A stretch of DNA of 25,859 nucleotides from an uncultured Muribaculaceae bacterium (GTDB lineage Bacteria; Bacteroidota; Bacteroidia; Bacteroidales; Muribaculaceae), in contig CAJUJB010000040.1 in assembly GCA_910586595.1 (NCBI GenBank), forward strand, positions 1-25,859, in the 5' to 3' direction. Position 1 is the stretch's first letter. The number at the start of each line of letters is the position of its first letter. Below are positions 8,502-16,387 of this stretch, piece after piece. The translations under genes were made by a program, and so were the position numbers. The notes beneath the pieces are model-generated. The model did not search any database and was not told the origin of the DNA. It saw only the letters and a list, made by a program, of their open reading frames with translations.

Positions 8502-8524
8502 GTCTATTCCGCATATAACTCCCC

Positions 8525-8565
8525 GGAGGGTGTGTCGCATGCGTGCGGCGCACCCTTCCTTTTTT
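8525..8565 (+). terminator. Rho-independent terminator of the RND operon
   Basis: A stem of about 10 pairs, GGAGGGTGTG against CGCACCCTTCC (allowing G-U pairs), with a 14-nt loop, is followed by a run of T residues to 8565. Confidence 0.8.
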
Positions 8566-8679
8566 AGGTGGCGCTTGGCGTAAAATTGATGACTACCAGC
8601 GGTGTGTATCTGATTTATAATTAGATTCCGAGTATTCCGTAGTGGAACTCCGTCTATGTGCAGTCAATTGGGAGATGTA

Positions 8680-8718
8680 TAAAAAATCAACCCTCCTGAC
8701 CATGATGGGTCAGAAGGG
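8680..8718 (-). terminator. Rho-independent terminator of tRNA-Leu
   Basis: Reading the minus strand, CCCTTCTGACC pairs with GGTCAGGAGGG (one G-U) around a 6-nt loop and is followed by TTGATTTTTT. It lies just downstream of the tRNA. Confidence 0.8.
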
Positions 8719-8725
8719 CTGGCGG

Positions 8726-8807
8726 TGCGCATGAAGGGACTCGAACCCCCACGTCCTGAGACATTAGATCCTAAGTCTAACGCGGCTACCAATTACGCCA
8801 CATGCGC
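8726..8807 (-). tRNA. tRNA-Leu (anticodon UAG)
   Basis: The 82-nt gene folds as a class II tRNA. The acceptor stem is GCGCATG with CATGCGC; the anticodon arm is TTAGA-CTTAGGA-TCTAA with anticodon TAG; it has an extended variable arm and a T arm containing GGTTCGAGTCC. The discriminator base is A, as in leucine tRNAs. The 3' CCA is not encoded (CCG follows), so it must be added enzymatically. A clear promoter lies 13 nt upstream and a terminator follows. Confidence 0.95.
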
Positions 8808-8819
8808 GGTTATCGGCTG

Positions 8820-8851
8820 CAAAGTTAGTGATTTTTTTATGGCTGTGCAAA
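8820..8851 (-). promoter_or_regulatory. Promoter of tRNA-Leu
   Basis: On the minus strand TAACTTTG (8827-8820) is the -7 element and TTTG (8851-8848) the -33 element, spaced 20 bp. Transcription would begin a few bases before the tRNA 5' end at 8807. Confidence 0.75.
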
Positions 8852-8905
8852 AATATTTGTTTTTTTCTTCTGAGGACGAAAAAATGATGGTTGAGGCTGA
8901 AAAAG

Positions 8906-8936
8906 TTGCTCAAGTCAAAAATAATTCTTAAATTTG
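8906..8936 (+). promoter_or_regulatory. Promoter of rpmH
   Basis: The -33 TTG is at 8906-8908 and the -7 TAAATTTG at 8929-8936, with a 20-bp spacer. The leader to the rpmH ATG is about 40 nt. Confidence 0.75.
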
Positions 8937-8981
8937 CGCTCCGAAAACATTTGCAAATAATTCGAAATAATAATACAGGCA

Positions 8982-9137
8982 ATGAAAAGAACATTTCAAC
9001 CCTCTAACCGTAAAAGAGTTAACAAGCACGGTTTCCGCGAAAGAATGGCCACTGCAGATGGCCGTAAAGTGCTTGCACGCCGTCGCGCAAAAGGCCGCGC
9101 ATCCCTCACTGTTTCCGATCACATCGGTGGCAAATAA
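8982..9137 (+). CDS. rpmH: 50S ribosomal protein bL34
   Basis: This 51-residue, strongly basic protein is a component of the large ribosomal subunit. The sequence begins MKRTFQPSNRKRVNKHGFRE and continues RMATADGRKVLARRRAKGR, the invariant bL34 signature. A C-terminal extension (ASLTVSDHIGGK) beyond the usual 44-46 residues is common in Bacteroidota. It has its own promoter and a very strong terminator, so it is a single-gene unit here; the rnpA/dnaA neighbours seen in many other bacteria are absent. Confidence 0.97.
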   Translation: MKRTFQPSNRKRVNKHGFRERMATADGRKVLARRRAKGRASLTVSDHIGGK

Positions 9138-9163
9138 GGATTAAGCCTTAGCTCTTTAACCAT

Positions 9164-9213
9164 CCAATGCTGCCCGGACGCGTTTATTACGTGTCCGGGC
9201 AGCATTGGTTTTT
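9164..9213 (+). terminator. Rho-independent terminator of rpmH
   Basis: Perfect 16-bp stem (9164-9179 with 9193-9208) capped by a 13-nt loop and followed by five T residues. It is one of the strongest hairpins in the window. Confidence 0.9.
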
Positions 9214-9241
9214 GGCCATAAACAATAGAGCCTCGGGAGAT

Positions 9242-9264
9242 GTTATAATCTAAATGATTATAAC
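9242..9264. promoter_or_regulatory. Perfect palindrome 10 bp before the porin start
   Basis: GTTATAATC (9242-9250) and GATTATAAC (9256-9264) are perfect inverted repeats around TAAAT. The palindrome ends 9 nt before the porin ATG. No TAnnTTTG promoter is evident between the rpmH terminator and this gene; the TATAAT inside the left arm might act as a -10 element. It could be an operator, or a leader hairpin masking the ribosome entry site. Confidence 0.5.
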
Positions 9265-9273
9265 TCTACCTGA

Positions 9274-10548
9274 ATGAAAAAACTATCGTCTGCTTTACTG
9301 CTTGCTGTGGCCACCCTCCCGTGTATGGCCCAAAATGTTGCTGATTCTGTGCCCGATAGGGCGGTGATTGTTTCGGGAGATCCGAGCCATCCAGCTCATA
9401 AAAGTAATATCGCGCTTATGTACTCGCGCGCGAATCTTGCCTTTGAAGATCCGGCTGCTCCACGATTTCTCTTCCTGGACAAGAAGGGCTCCGTAGCCCT
9501 CGGTATAGGTGGATATCTCAAGGCTGTGGGTATGTACGATTTCAAGGGCGCTGTAGATAACAACGGTTTCTACACTGATATGATTCCCGTGCCGTTCAAC
9601 CCTGGCCAGAGTGAGCGCTTCGGTGCCACGGCCAATCACTCGACCATCTTTCTTAAGCTCGTCACCAGCCCGACCAAGCTTGGCCGCATGATTGTGTACT
9701 TTCAGACCGACTTTTCTGGCGATAACGGCAATTACGGTCTTCGTCTTAAACTTGCTTATGTAAGCGTTGGCCATGTGACCCTCGGCAAAGCCCGCTCGAC
9801 ATTTGCTGATGGGCCTGCGATGGCTCCTACAGTTGACGATCAAGGCCCGTCTGGCCAGGTTACTGCAAAGAATATGATGGTGCAGTATGTGACGTCGGAT
9901 TTCAAAGGCTTCTCGGCAGCTATTTCAGCCGAACTTCCGTCGGCAAGCTATACCCTCGGAGACAATGCGCAGAGCATAGCCCAGCGTTTTCCTGATATAC
10001 CGGCTTACGTGCAGTATGCCTGGAGTGGTGGCGAAAGCCATGTGCGTGTTTCGGGGCTGCTCAGGGAGTTGAGTTATCGCGATCTTAAGTCGGCCTCAAA
10101 CCATTTCGCCACCGGCTGGGGCGTTCAGCTGAGTACTGTCGCAGGTATTGCCGGAGGCTTGAAATTCTTCGGCCATTATACTTACGGCAAAGGTATAGGT
10201 TACTACGTCAATGATCTTTCTGGCGAAGGCTATGATCTGATTCCGGATGCTGAATCTCCGGGTAAACTTAAGGCGCCAGCTACAGTGGGCCTCACAGCCG
10301 GATTGCAGTATAATTTCTCAGATTCTTTCTTTATCAGCGGTTCTTACAGCCGGGCTCAGCTATACGATGCGACCACGGCAGGGCAGTCGGCTTACCGGTA
10401 CGGCCAATATATCGCGGCGAACGCCTTCTACAATGTGTGGGGCGACCTTAGGATTGGTTTGGAATACCTGCATGGAACCCGTAAGAATGTTGACGGGCAG
10501 TCGGGCCACGCCAATCGTGTGGAGGCAATGTTGCAGTACAGTTTCTGA
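9274..10548 (+). CDS. DcaP-like outer-membrane porin
   Basis: The 424-residue protein has a signal peptide (about residues 1-19, ending CMAQ) and a long antiparallel beta-barrel pattern ending in an aromatic terminal residue (MLQYSF), as in outer-membrane porins. The opening segment SVALGIGGYLKAVGMYDF, the first barrel strands and the sequence VSVGHVTLGKARSTFADGPAMAPTVDDQGP resemble the DcaP trimeric porin family, which takes up small organic acids and peptides in other bacteria. The Acinetobacter-type N-terminal coiled coil is missing; instead there is a short Asp/Pro-rich N-terminus. A perfect palindrome sits just before the start codon. The substrate is unknown. Confidence 0.75.
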   Translation: MKKLSSALLLAVATLPCMAQNVADSVPDRAVIVSGDPSHPAHKSNIALMYSRANLAFEDPAAPRFLFLDKKGSVALGIGGYLKAVGMYDFKGAVDNNGFYTDMIPVPFNPGQSERFGATANHSTIFLKLVTSPTKLGRMIVYFQTDFSGDNGNYGLRLKLAYVSVGHVTLGKARSTFADGPAMAPTVDDQGPSGQVTAKNMMVQYVTSDFKGFSAAISAELPSASYTLGDNAQSIAQRFPDIPAYVQYAWSGGESHVRVSGLLRELSYRDLKSASNHFATGWGVQLSTVAGIAGGLKFFGHYTYGKGIGYYVNDLSGEGYDLIPDAESPGKLKAPATVGLTAGLQYNFSDSFFISGSYSRAQLYDATTAGQSAYRYGQYIAANAFYNVWGDLRIGLEYLHGTRKNVDGQSGHANRVEAMLQYSF

Positions 10549-10656
10549 CCGGGCTGTGGTTGTGCAGGATTTTAACTTTTGTTTCGCAACCTTGTGGCCT
10601 CCGAGTTCGTTGTTAGCGATAGAAAGTAAAAAATTAAAGCATAACCAAAATTTATT

Positions 10657-11589
10657 ATGGAAAGAAAAATCTCGTTTGCAGACGTTAAGCAAGCCGTTGA
10701 AGAAGCTTACGAAAACGTAAAGAGTATAAAAGAAGGCTCGGTCGACCCTCGTGTCGCCCTTGAGTCGAAAGAAGATGAATTTGCCATCAGCCTTGTGCTT
10801 ACCGATGGCCGCGCGGTTGATAAAGACGATGTTGACGCCTTGTTCCCGCTTGGGCCTATAGCAAAAGTTCCTCTGTCGGCAGTTCTTCTGTCACAGAATA
10901 CTCCCGAGGAGCTTGTAAAGAAATCGGGTCACTGCCTCTGCAGCTGTCATGGCCACAAGAAAGAGAAGATGGATCTTCCCTTCGGTCGTCATGGTGTGCG
11001 TGCGGTGAGCGCGGTTGTTCCGCAAGGTGATCCGGAAGGCAAGATGAGCGTCATCAACGACATGATTGTCGCCCTGAGCGGTAGTGAGCCCGGCTTCAGC
11101 GATACGCTCTACGAGACTTTCAAGAAACAGGCGCAGGACGATGGTGCCGCAGATCAGTTTGAAAAATCCGGTTACTATCTGTACGATGCCGCACCTCTGA
11201 GCATTGATGTTTACAGCCGTCTTCTTTCTATGAAGATGTCGGTACGTCAGGTTGCCACTATGGGCGCTACGGTTGCTGCCGACGGCCGCAATCCTCTTAC
11301 CGGCGAATATGCCTTCGATGGTAAGAATGCTCAATATATGGTTGCTATGATGGCTACGCGCGGCAAGCATTTCATCAAACCTTGGATGATGCTTACCGGT
11401 CTGCCTGCCAAGAAGAGTTTTACAGGCGGTATTCTTGCCGTTCTGCCAGGCTTCGGTGCAATCGCAGCCTATTCTCCCCGTGTCGATGAACGTGGCATTT
11501 CTATCAAGGCTGCCAAGGCCATCGAGTACATCTCACAGAAACTTGGGTTGAGCGTTTATGCTTCAGCCAGGGTTGAAGTCGAGAAGTAA
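10657..11589 (+). CDS. Glutaminase-family (GlsA-like) protein lacking the catalytic serine
   Basis: The 310-residue protein has the same length as bacterial glutaminases of the serine-dependent beta-lactamase-like fold. The C-terminal half matches well: VATMGATVAADGRNPLTGE (about 199-217), GLPAKKSFTGGILAVLPG (248-265) and AYSPRVDERG. In the N-terminal half the family's SxxK motif (usually F.LQSISK) reads FPLGPIAK, so the nucleophilic serine is Pro67 while Lys70 remains. The NPMINAGA segment is replaced by a different sequence containing an HCLCSCHGH motif at 92-100, a possible metal site. It therefore probably does not hydrolyse glutamine as the classical enzyme does. It lies 108 bp after the porin gene and ends in a terminator. 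Automated pipelines would likely label it glutaminase. Confidence 0.75.
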   Translation: MERKISFADVKQAVEEAYENVKSIKEGSVDPRVALESKEDEFAISLVLTDGRAVDKDDVDALFPLGPIAKVPLSAVLLSQNTPEELVKKSGHCLCSCHGHKKEKMDLPFGRHGVRAVSAVVPQGDPEGKMSVINDMIVALSGSEPGFSDTLYETFKKQAQDDGAADQFEKSGYYLYDAAPLSIDVYSRLLSMKMSVRQVATMGATVAADGRNPLTGEYAFDGKNAQYMVAMMATRGKHFIKPWMMLTGLPAKKSFTGGILAVLPGFGAIAAYSPRVDERGISIKAAKAIEYISQKLGLSVYASARVEVEK

Positions 11590-11639
11590 AGCAGGGATGA
11601 TATGACCTTTTATGGTTGAATGTTATATAATTCTGCAAG

Positions 11640-11681
11640 AACAACCCCGCCAGGAGTCGAAATCCTGACGGGGTTGTTTTT
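11640..11681 (+). terminator. Rho-independent terminator between convergent genes
   Basis: AACAACCCCG-C-CAGGA pairs with TCCTG-A-CGGGGTTGTT around a short loop and is followed by a run of T. The plus-strand U tract is clear, so it ends the glutaminase-like gene. On the minus strand it may also slow transcription leaving mmdB. Confidence 0.85.
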
Positions 11682-11712
11682 TGTCTGCTTCAGGCGCGTA
11701 GGCCTGGGATGT

Positions 11713-12870
11713 TTATGCGAGGAAGCCCAGAAGGACACCGGCAGCTACGGCAGAACCGATTACACCGGCAACGTTCGGGCCCATGGCGTGCATGAGCAGG
11801 TAGTTGGAAGGATCGTATTCCAGACCAAGGTTATTGGAGATACGGGCCGACATGGGCACTGCCGATACGCCGGCATTACCGATGAGGGGGTTGATCTTCT
11901 TGTCTTTCGGAAGCACAAGGTTGAAGAGCTTCACGAAGAGTACACCGCTTGAAGAGGCGATGATGAAGGCCATGAAGCCGAGGAAGAAGATGAAGATGGT
12001 CTGGGGTGTGAGGAACTGCGATGCCTGGGTCGACGCACCTACGGTCATGCCGAGAAGAATGGTGACAATGTCGGTGAGGGCGTTGCTTGCGGTTTTTGCC
12101 AGACGTGAGGTAACGCCGCATTCGCGGAGGAGGTTACCGAAGAAAAGCATACCGAGCAGAGGAATACCCGAGGGCACGACAAAGCAGGTGAGGAGCATGC
12201 CCACGATGGGGAAGATGATCTTCTCGTTCTGCGAGACGGCGCGGGCGGGTTTCATCTTGATGAGACGCTCTTTCTTGGTGGTGAATAAGCGCATCAGCGG
12301 GGGCTGGATCACCGGAACGAGGGCCATGTAGGAGTAAGCCGACACGGCAATCGCACCCATGAGGTTAGGAGCCAGTTTTGATGAAAGGAAGATCGCGGTA
12401 GGGCCGTCGGCACCACCGATGATGGCGATGGCACCTGCCTGGTCGGGCGAGAAGCCGATGGCAAGAGCGACCATGTAGGCACCGAAGATGCCGAACTGGG
12501 CAGCCGCGCCGATGAGCATGAGCTTAGGATTGGCAATCAAGGCCGAGAAGTCGGTCATGGCGCCGATGCCGAGGAAAATCAGGGGCGGATACCAGCCGGC
12601 AGCCACGCCGTTATAGAGGATGTTGAGCACAGATCCTTCCTCATAGATGCCGATTTCGAGGCCGGCTTCTGCGTTGAAGGGAATATTGCCGATAAGAATG
12701 CCGAAGCCTATCGGCACCAGCAGCATGGGCTCGAAGTTCTTTTTAATGGCGAGCCAGATGAAGAAGAGGCCCACAGCGAGCATGACGAAGTTGCCGAACT
12801 GAGCGTTGGCAAAACCGGTCAGCTCCCAGAACTGAACGAGATTGTTGTAAATAAAATCACCGAATGACAT
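11713..12870 (-). CDS. mmdB: Na+-transporting methylmalonyl-CoA decarboxylase, beta subunit
   Basis: This 385-residue integral membrane protein of the OadB/MmdB/GcdB family decarboxylates carboxybiotin and pumps Na+ out of the cell. Multiple hydrophobic helices are evident. Two family signatures are present: IIGGADGPTAIFLSSKLAPNLMG, which carries the essential aspartate, and the C-terminal stretch GNAGVSAVPMSARISNNLG followed by LLMHAMGPNVAGVIGSAVAAGVLL, which holds Asn and Ser residues implicated in Na+ binding. It is the last gene of the mce-mmdA-oadG-mmdC-mmdB operon, 20 bp after the biotin carrier. Homology alone cannot separate oxaloacetate from methylmalonyl-CoA beta subunits; the epimerase and the CoA-type carboxyltransferase in the operon decide the substrate. 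Confidence 0.93.
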   Translation of the reverse strand: MSFGDFIYNNLVQFWELTGFANAQFGNFVMLAVGLFFIWLAIKKNFEPMLLVPIGFGILIGNIPFNAEAGLEIGIYEEGSVLNILYNGVAAGWYPPLIFLGIGAMTDFSALIANPKLMLIGAAAQFGIFGAYMVALAIGFSPDQAGAIAIIGGADGPTAIFLSSKLAPNLMGAIAVSAYSYMALVPVIQPPLMRLFTTKKERLIKMKPARAVSQNEKIIFPIVGMLLTCFVVPSGIPLLGMLFFGNLLRECGVTSRLAKTASNALTDIVTILLGMTVGASTQASQFLTPQTIFIFFLGFMAFIIASSSGVLFVKLFNLVLPKDKKINPLIGNAGVSAVPMSARISNNLGLEYDPSNYLLMHAMGPNVAGVIGSAVAAGVLLGFLA

Positions 12871-12890
12871 AATTCGTTGTATTGGGCGGA

Positions 12891-13325
12891 TTATTCAAGG
12901 GTAATGAGCACGGCGCCTTCAAGCACAGAGTCACCGGGGTTAACATTCACTGATGCAACTTTACCGTCGCGGCCAGCGCGGATGCTGTTCTCCATCTTCA
13001 TTGCCTCGAGGAGTACAACAGTGTCGGATGCCTTGACTGTGTCGCCAACTTTAACGGCAACCGAGATGACTACGCCGGGGAGGGGAGCCACAACCGAGCC
13101 GGGGCCTGCTGCGGCAGGCTTGCTGGCGATGACTTTCTCGCCTGAAGCGGTGCGGGGTGCTGCAGATGGGCGGGGTGCTGCAACTTTGACGGTGGTTGCT
13201 TTGGCGCGGTCGAGTTCCACTTTGTAAGGAACGCCGTTGACTTCAACCTGAGCGATGTTGTCGTCGATGTCGCCTACGGCAACAGTATAATTGTTACCGT
13301 TGATCTTATATTTATATTCTTTCAT
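12891..13325 (-). CDS. mmdC: Biotin carboxyl carrier protein of the decarboxylase
   Basis: The 144-residue carrier shuttles CO2 between the carboxyltransferase and the membrane subunit. It has an N-terminal segment (MKEYKYKINGNNYTVAVG, about 1-45), an Ala/Pro-rich flexible linker (48-78) and a C-terminal biotinyl domain. The biotinylated residue is Lys110 in LLEAMKMEN, and the conserved PLPGVV entry strand precedes it. The length and the Ala/Pro hinge are typical for this subunit. It lies between the gamma-type and beta subunits. Confidence 0.93.
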   Translation of the reverse strand: MKEYKYKINGNNYTVAVGDIDDNIAQVEVNGVPYKVELDRAKATTVKVAAPRPSAAPRTASGEKVIASKPAAAGPGSVVAPLPGVVISVAVKVGDTVKASDTVVLLEAMKMENSIRAGRDGKVASVNVNPGDSVLEGAVLITLE

Positions 13326-13349
13326 TGTATAAGCTTTTGGAAGTGATGA

Positions 13350-14273
13350 TTATTTGCCGCGGCGATGCTCGGGAACTTCGCGCAGACTGTAGATTTTAGA
13401 GCTCCAGGGAGAGTAAGCGCGCTTAACTTTGTTGATGGTAAGCACGGTGCTCTCGGCGTCGTGTGTGTTGAGGTGCTCGTGGAGAGCCATCACGATTGCA
13501 GCAATCTCCTCTCCAGAGTCGTGTGCCGACAGTTCGTCAGGAACGGTGTCGCGCTCTACGCCGTGGGCGCGGAACTTGCGTACTTTGGAGATGGCCGCAC
13601 CAATCTTGCCGATGCCGTAGAAACAGAGGCAGAGGAGCAGGAGGGCGCTGAATACGATGCACATGGCCATCAACGTCATGCCGAAGCCATTCTCATCGCG
13701 CTTAGCGAACTCTTCAATCTTGCGGTTGGTGTCTTTGATCACATTGGCGCTCGACGGGGTGATATAATCGTTCTGGCCACCTGTGCGCACAGCCCATTCG
13801 CCAGCTCCGTCCTCGGTGCGTGCCCACGACTGGTTGGGGAGGAGTGATGCGGGCACAGTCACCTCATCGATGAGTGTGAGGCCGTCGGCATCGTATACTC
13901 CGATCCAGTTGTCCTGGCCGGGAACAAGGGTGAAGTTGGTATGGAATGTGCCTCGGTTGGGCTCTCCGTCGGCAAAGAATACCACGTGCTGACGCTTGGG
14001 GATGTCGGTGTTGACGTCGCCCAGAGGCACGGGATATTTGCGCTTGTTAGTCGAGTCGTTGGTTAGAAATACGCTGGATATTTCGAGCGGCGCGTAATTG
14101 GCGTTGAACAGCTCTATCCAGGCGTGAGCCCTTCCGTACTCGTCGACAAGGCTGCTGTCGTTGACCACCATCACTTCGTTGATGCGGAGGGCACCACGGC
14201 TCTGGGCAGAAAGCCCTGGAGCGGCGGCCAGCATCATCAGTGCGATGGCAATGAGTGTTATAGTCTTTTTCAT
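13350..14273 (-). CDS. LTD-OadG fusion: decarboxylase gamma subunit with lamin-tail domain
   Basis: The 307-residue protein has a signal peptide (MKKTITLIAIALMMLAAAPGLSAQ) and then a lamin-tail domain (about 28-165: LRINEVMVVNDSSLVDEYGR, AWIELFNANYAPLEIS, IPKRQHVVFFADGE), predicted to be extracytoplasmic. One membrane helix (about 196-224) and a cytoplasmic Glu/His-containing tail follow, ending AYSPWSSKIYSLREVPEHRRGK. Helix plus tail match the small OadG/gamma subunit that assembles sodium-pumping decarboxylases. The open frame extends 64 codons upstream, antisense-like and Ser/Thr-rich, into mmdA; the ATG at 14273, 7 bp after mmdA's stop, gives a proper signal peptide and is chosen. The role of the periplasmic LTD is unknown; scaffolding or cell-wall contact is a guess. 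Confidence 0.85.
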   Translation of the reverse strand: MKKTITLIAIALMMLAAAPGLSAQSRGALRINEVMVVNDSSLVDEYGRAHAWIELFNANYAPLEISSVFLTNDSTNKRKYPVPLGDVNTDIPKRQHVVFFADGEPNRGTFHTNFTLVPGQDNWIGVYDADGLTLIDEVTVPASLLPNQSWARTEDGAGEWAVRTGGQNDYITPSSANVIKDTNRKIEEFAKRDENGFGMTLMAMCIVFSALLLLCLCFYGIGKIGAAISKVRKFRAHGVERDTVPDELSAHDSGEEIAAIVMALHEHLNTHDAESTVLTINKVKRAYSPWSSKIYSLREVPEHRRGK

Positions 14274-14280
14274 CACTGTA

Positions 14281-15834
14281 TCAGAGGGGAATGTTGCCGT
14301 GCTTCTTGGCGGGGTTGACAACCTTCTTGGTGGCGAGCTGCTGAAGAGCGCGGATGATGCGGAAACGTGTGTTGCGGGGCTCGATGACGTCGTCGATATA
14401 GCCGTATTTAGCCGCGTTGTAGGGGTTGCAGAAGAGCTTGTTGTACTCGGCCTCGCGGTCGGCAAGAACTTTTGCGGGGTTGTCGCTTGCCTTGGCTTCT
14501 TTGGCGTAGAGCACTTCTACAGCGCCGGCGCCACCCATAACGGCGATCTCGGCAGTAGGCCATGCATAGTTCATGTCGCCACGGAGCTGCTTGCAGCTCA
14601 TCACGATGTGGCTACCGCCGTAGCTCTTGCGGAGGGTAACGGTAACTTTGGGCACAGTTGCCTCGCCGAAGGCGTAGAGCAGTTTTGCGCCGTGGAGAAT
14701 AACACCGTTGTATTCCTGACCTGTGCCGGGGAGGAAGCCGGGAACGTCTACGAGAGTTACCAGAGGAATGTTGAATGCGTCGCAGAAACGAACGAAACGG
14801 GCACCCTTGCGTGATGCGTTGCTGTCGAGCACACCTGCGAGATATTTGGGCTGGTTGGCCACAATACCTACGGCCTGACCGTTGAAGCGGGCGAAGCCTA
14901 CGATGATATTCTTGGCATAATCGCGCTGTACTTCAAGGAACTCGCCGTTGTCGATAATCGCGCCGATAACCTCATACATGTCGTAGGGGCGGTTGGGCGA
15001 ATCGGGGATGATGTCGTTGAGAGAGTCTTCAAGACGGTCGATGGGGTCGGTGCATTCAACCAGCGGGGGTTCCTCGAGGTTGTTCTGGGGAATGTAGCTG
15101 AAGAGTTTGCGGATGATCTTGAGGGCATCTTCGCCGTCTTCGGCTGCGAAGTGGCATACGCCGCTCTTCTGCGAGTGTACCTCAGCACCACCGAGGGCTT
15201 CCTGGGTCACATCTTCGCCAGTTACGGTCTTTACAACTTTGGGGCCGGTGAGGAACATGTAAGAAATGCCTTTGGCCATGATTGTGAAGTCGGTCAGGGC
15301 TGGCGAGTACACAGCACCACCGGCGCAGGGGCCGAGGATTGCGGAGATCTGGGGAATCACGCCAGAAGCCATGATGTTGCGCTGGAAAATCTCAGCGTAT
15401 CCGGCGAGGGCGTTGATACCTTCCTGGATACGTGCGCCGCCAGAGTCGTTAAGACCGATTACAGGGGCGCCCATCTTCATGGCCATATCCATGATCTTGC
15501 AGATCTTGAGGGCCATGGTCTCGGAGAGAGAACCTCCGAATACAGTGAAGTCCTGGGCAAAAACATAAACGAGACGGCCGTCGATTGTACCGTAACCGGT
15601 TACGACGCCGTCGCCGAGGAATGATTTCTTTTCTTGGCCGAAGTTGGTGCAGCGGTGGCGCACAAACATGTCGAGTTCTTCAAACGAACCTTCGTCAAGT
15701 AGCTGTGCGATTCGTTCGCGGGCAGTGTATTTTCCGCGTTCGTGCTGTTTTTCGATGGCTTTTTCGCCACCACCGAGGCGCGCTTCAGCGCGAAGGTCGA
15801 TGAGTTCTTTTACTTTTTCGAGTTGGCTGCTCAT
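14281..15834 (-). CDS. mmdA: Methylmalonyl-CoA decarboxylase alpha subunit (carboxyltransferase)
   Basis: The 517-residue acyl-CoA carboxyltransferase moves the carboxyl group of (S)-methylmalonyl-CoA to biotin on the carrier protein, releasing propionyl-CoA. It shows both crotonase-like halves: the first with QDFTVFGGSLSETMALKI and GARIQEGINALAGYAEIF, and a GPCAGGAVYSPALTDF oxyanion region; the second with VDVPGFLPGTGQEYNGVI, HGAKLLYAFGEATVPKVTVT and YAWPTAEIAVMGGAGAVEVL. The length equals that of propionyl-CoA carboxylase beta and MmdA. No biotin carboxylase gene is nearby, while membrane beta and gamma subunits are, so the decarboxylase role is favoured over carboxylation. It lies second in the operon, 73 bp after mce. 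Confidence 0.93.
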   Translation of the reverse strand: MSSQLEKVKELIDLRAEARLGGGEKAIEKQHERGKYTARERIAQLLDEGSFEELDMFVRHRCTNFGQEKKSFLGDGVVTGYGTIDGRLVYVFAQDFTVFGGSLSETMALKICKIMDMAMKMGAPVIGLNDSGGARIQEGINALAGYAEIFQRNIMASGVIPQISAILGPCAGGAVYSPALTDFTIMAKGISYMFLTGPKVVKTVTGEDVTQEALGGAEVHSQKSGVCHFAAEDGEDALKIIRKLFSYIPQNNLEEPPLVECTDPIDRLEDSLNDIIPDSPNRPYDMYEVIGAIIDNGEFLEVQRDYAKNIIVGFARFNGQAVGIVANQPKYLAGVLDSNASRKGARFVRFCDAFNIPLVTLVDVPGFLPGTGQEYNGVILHGAKLLYAFGEATVPKVTVTLRKSYGGSHIVMSCKQLRGDMNYAWPTAEIAVMGGAGAVEVLYAKEAKASDNPAKVLADREAEYNKLFCNPYNAAKYGYIDDVIEPRNTRFRIIRALQQLATKKVVNPAKKHGNIPL

Positions 15835-15907
15835 GATAAATGTGAAATGGAACGTCGAGAGGCCACGCCTTCATCAAAAGGGCGCAGCCTCTCTATGTGT
15901 TGTTTTA

Positions 15908-16330
15908 TTATTTCTTATTGGGGTCCTCGCAGAGTTCAACGAGTGTGCCGATGGTCGACTTGGGGTGAAGGAATGCGATGTTGAGCCCTTCAGCGCCTTT
16001 GCGGGGAGCCTTGTCGATTAGGCGGCAACCTTTAGCCTCGACTTCTGCGAGAGCATTTGCCACGCCGTCTTCCACTGCGAACGCAATGTGCTGAACGCCT
16101 CCGCGGCCACCGTTGGCAGCGATGAACTTGCAGATGGCGCTGTCTTCTGCGGTGCCTTCGAGAAGCTCGAGCTTGGTCTGGCCTACTTTGAAGAATGCTG
16201 TGCGCACCTTCTGGTCGGGTACTTCTTCAATTGCAAAGCATTTGAAGCCTAACATGTTTTCATAGAAAGGAATGGCTTCGTCGAGCGACGGAACGGCGAT
16301 GCCGATGTGTTCGATATGGGAAATGTCCAT
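15908..16330 (-). CDS. mce: Methylmalonyl-CoA epimerase
   Basis: This 140-residue VOC-fold enzyme interconverts (R)- and (S)-methylmalonyl-CoA, linking the B12-dependent mutase to the decarboxylase. Two beta-alpha-beta-beta-beta modules are visible, with likely metal ligands His8 (HIEHIGIAVPSLDEAIPFY), Glu55 (KLELLEG), His81 (GVQHIAFAVED) and Glu132 (LVELCED). The length is normal. It is the first gene of the operon; its promoter lies at 16432-16464, and the leader contains a perfect hairpin at 16388-16412. Confidence 0.93.
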   Translation of the reverse strand: MDISHIEHIGIAVPSLDEAIPFYENMLGFKCFAIEEVPDQKVRTAFFKVGQTKLELLEGTAEDSAICKFIAANGGRGGVQHIAFAVEDGVANALAEVEAKGCRLIDKAPRKGAEGLNIAFLHPKSTIGTLVELCEDPNKK

Positions 16331-16387
16331 AATTTATTAATAAATTGTTTGTTTCTTTCAATAATGATTGATCTTAACCGCAGATGA

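Noticed and set aside
14274..14465. 64-codon N-terminal extension of the OadG-like gene
   Set aside because: It overlaps mmdA out of frame, is Ser/Thr-rich and would bury the signal peptide.
14161..14814. Open frame of 217 codons on the plus strand
   Set aside because: It lies antisense to the mmdA 3' end and the LTD-oadG start, both firmly identified.
11713..16330. Oxaloacetate decarboxylase or propionyl-CoA carboxylase operon
   Set aside because: The alpha subunit is an acyl-CoA carboxyltransferase, not OadA, and there is no biotin carboxylase; the epimerase points to methylmalonyl-CoA decarboxylase.
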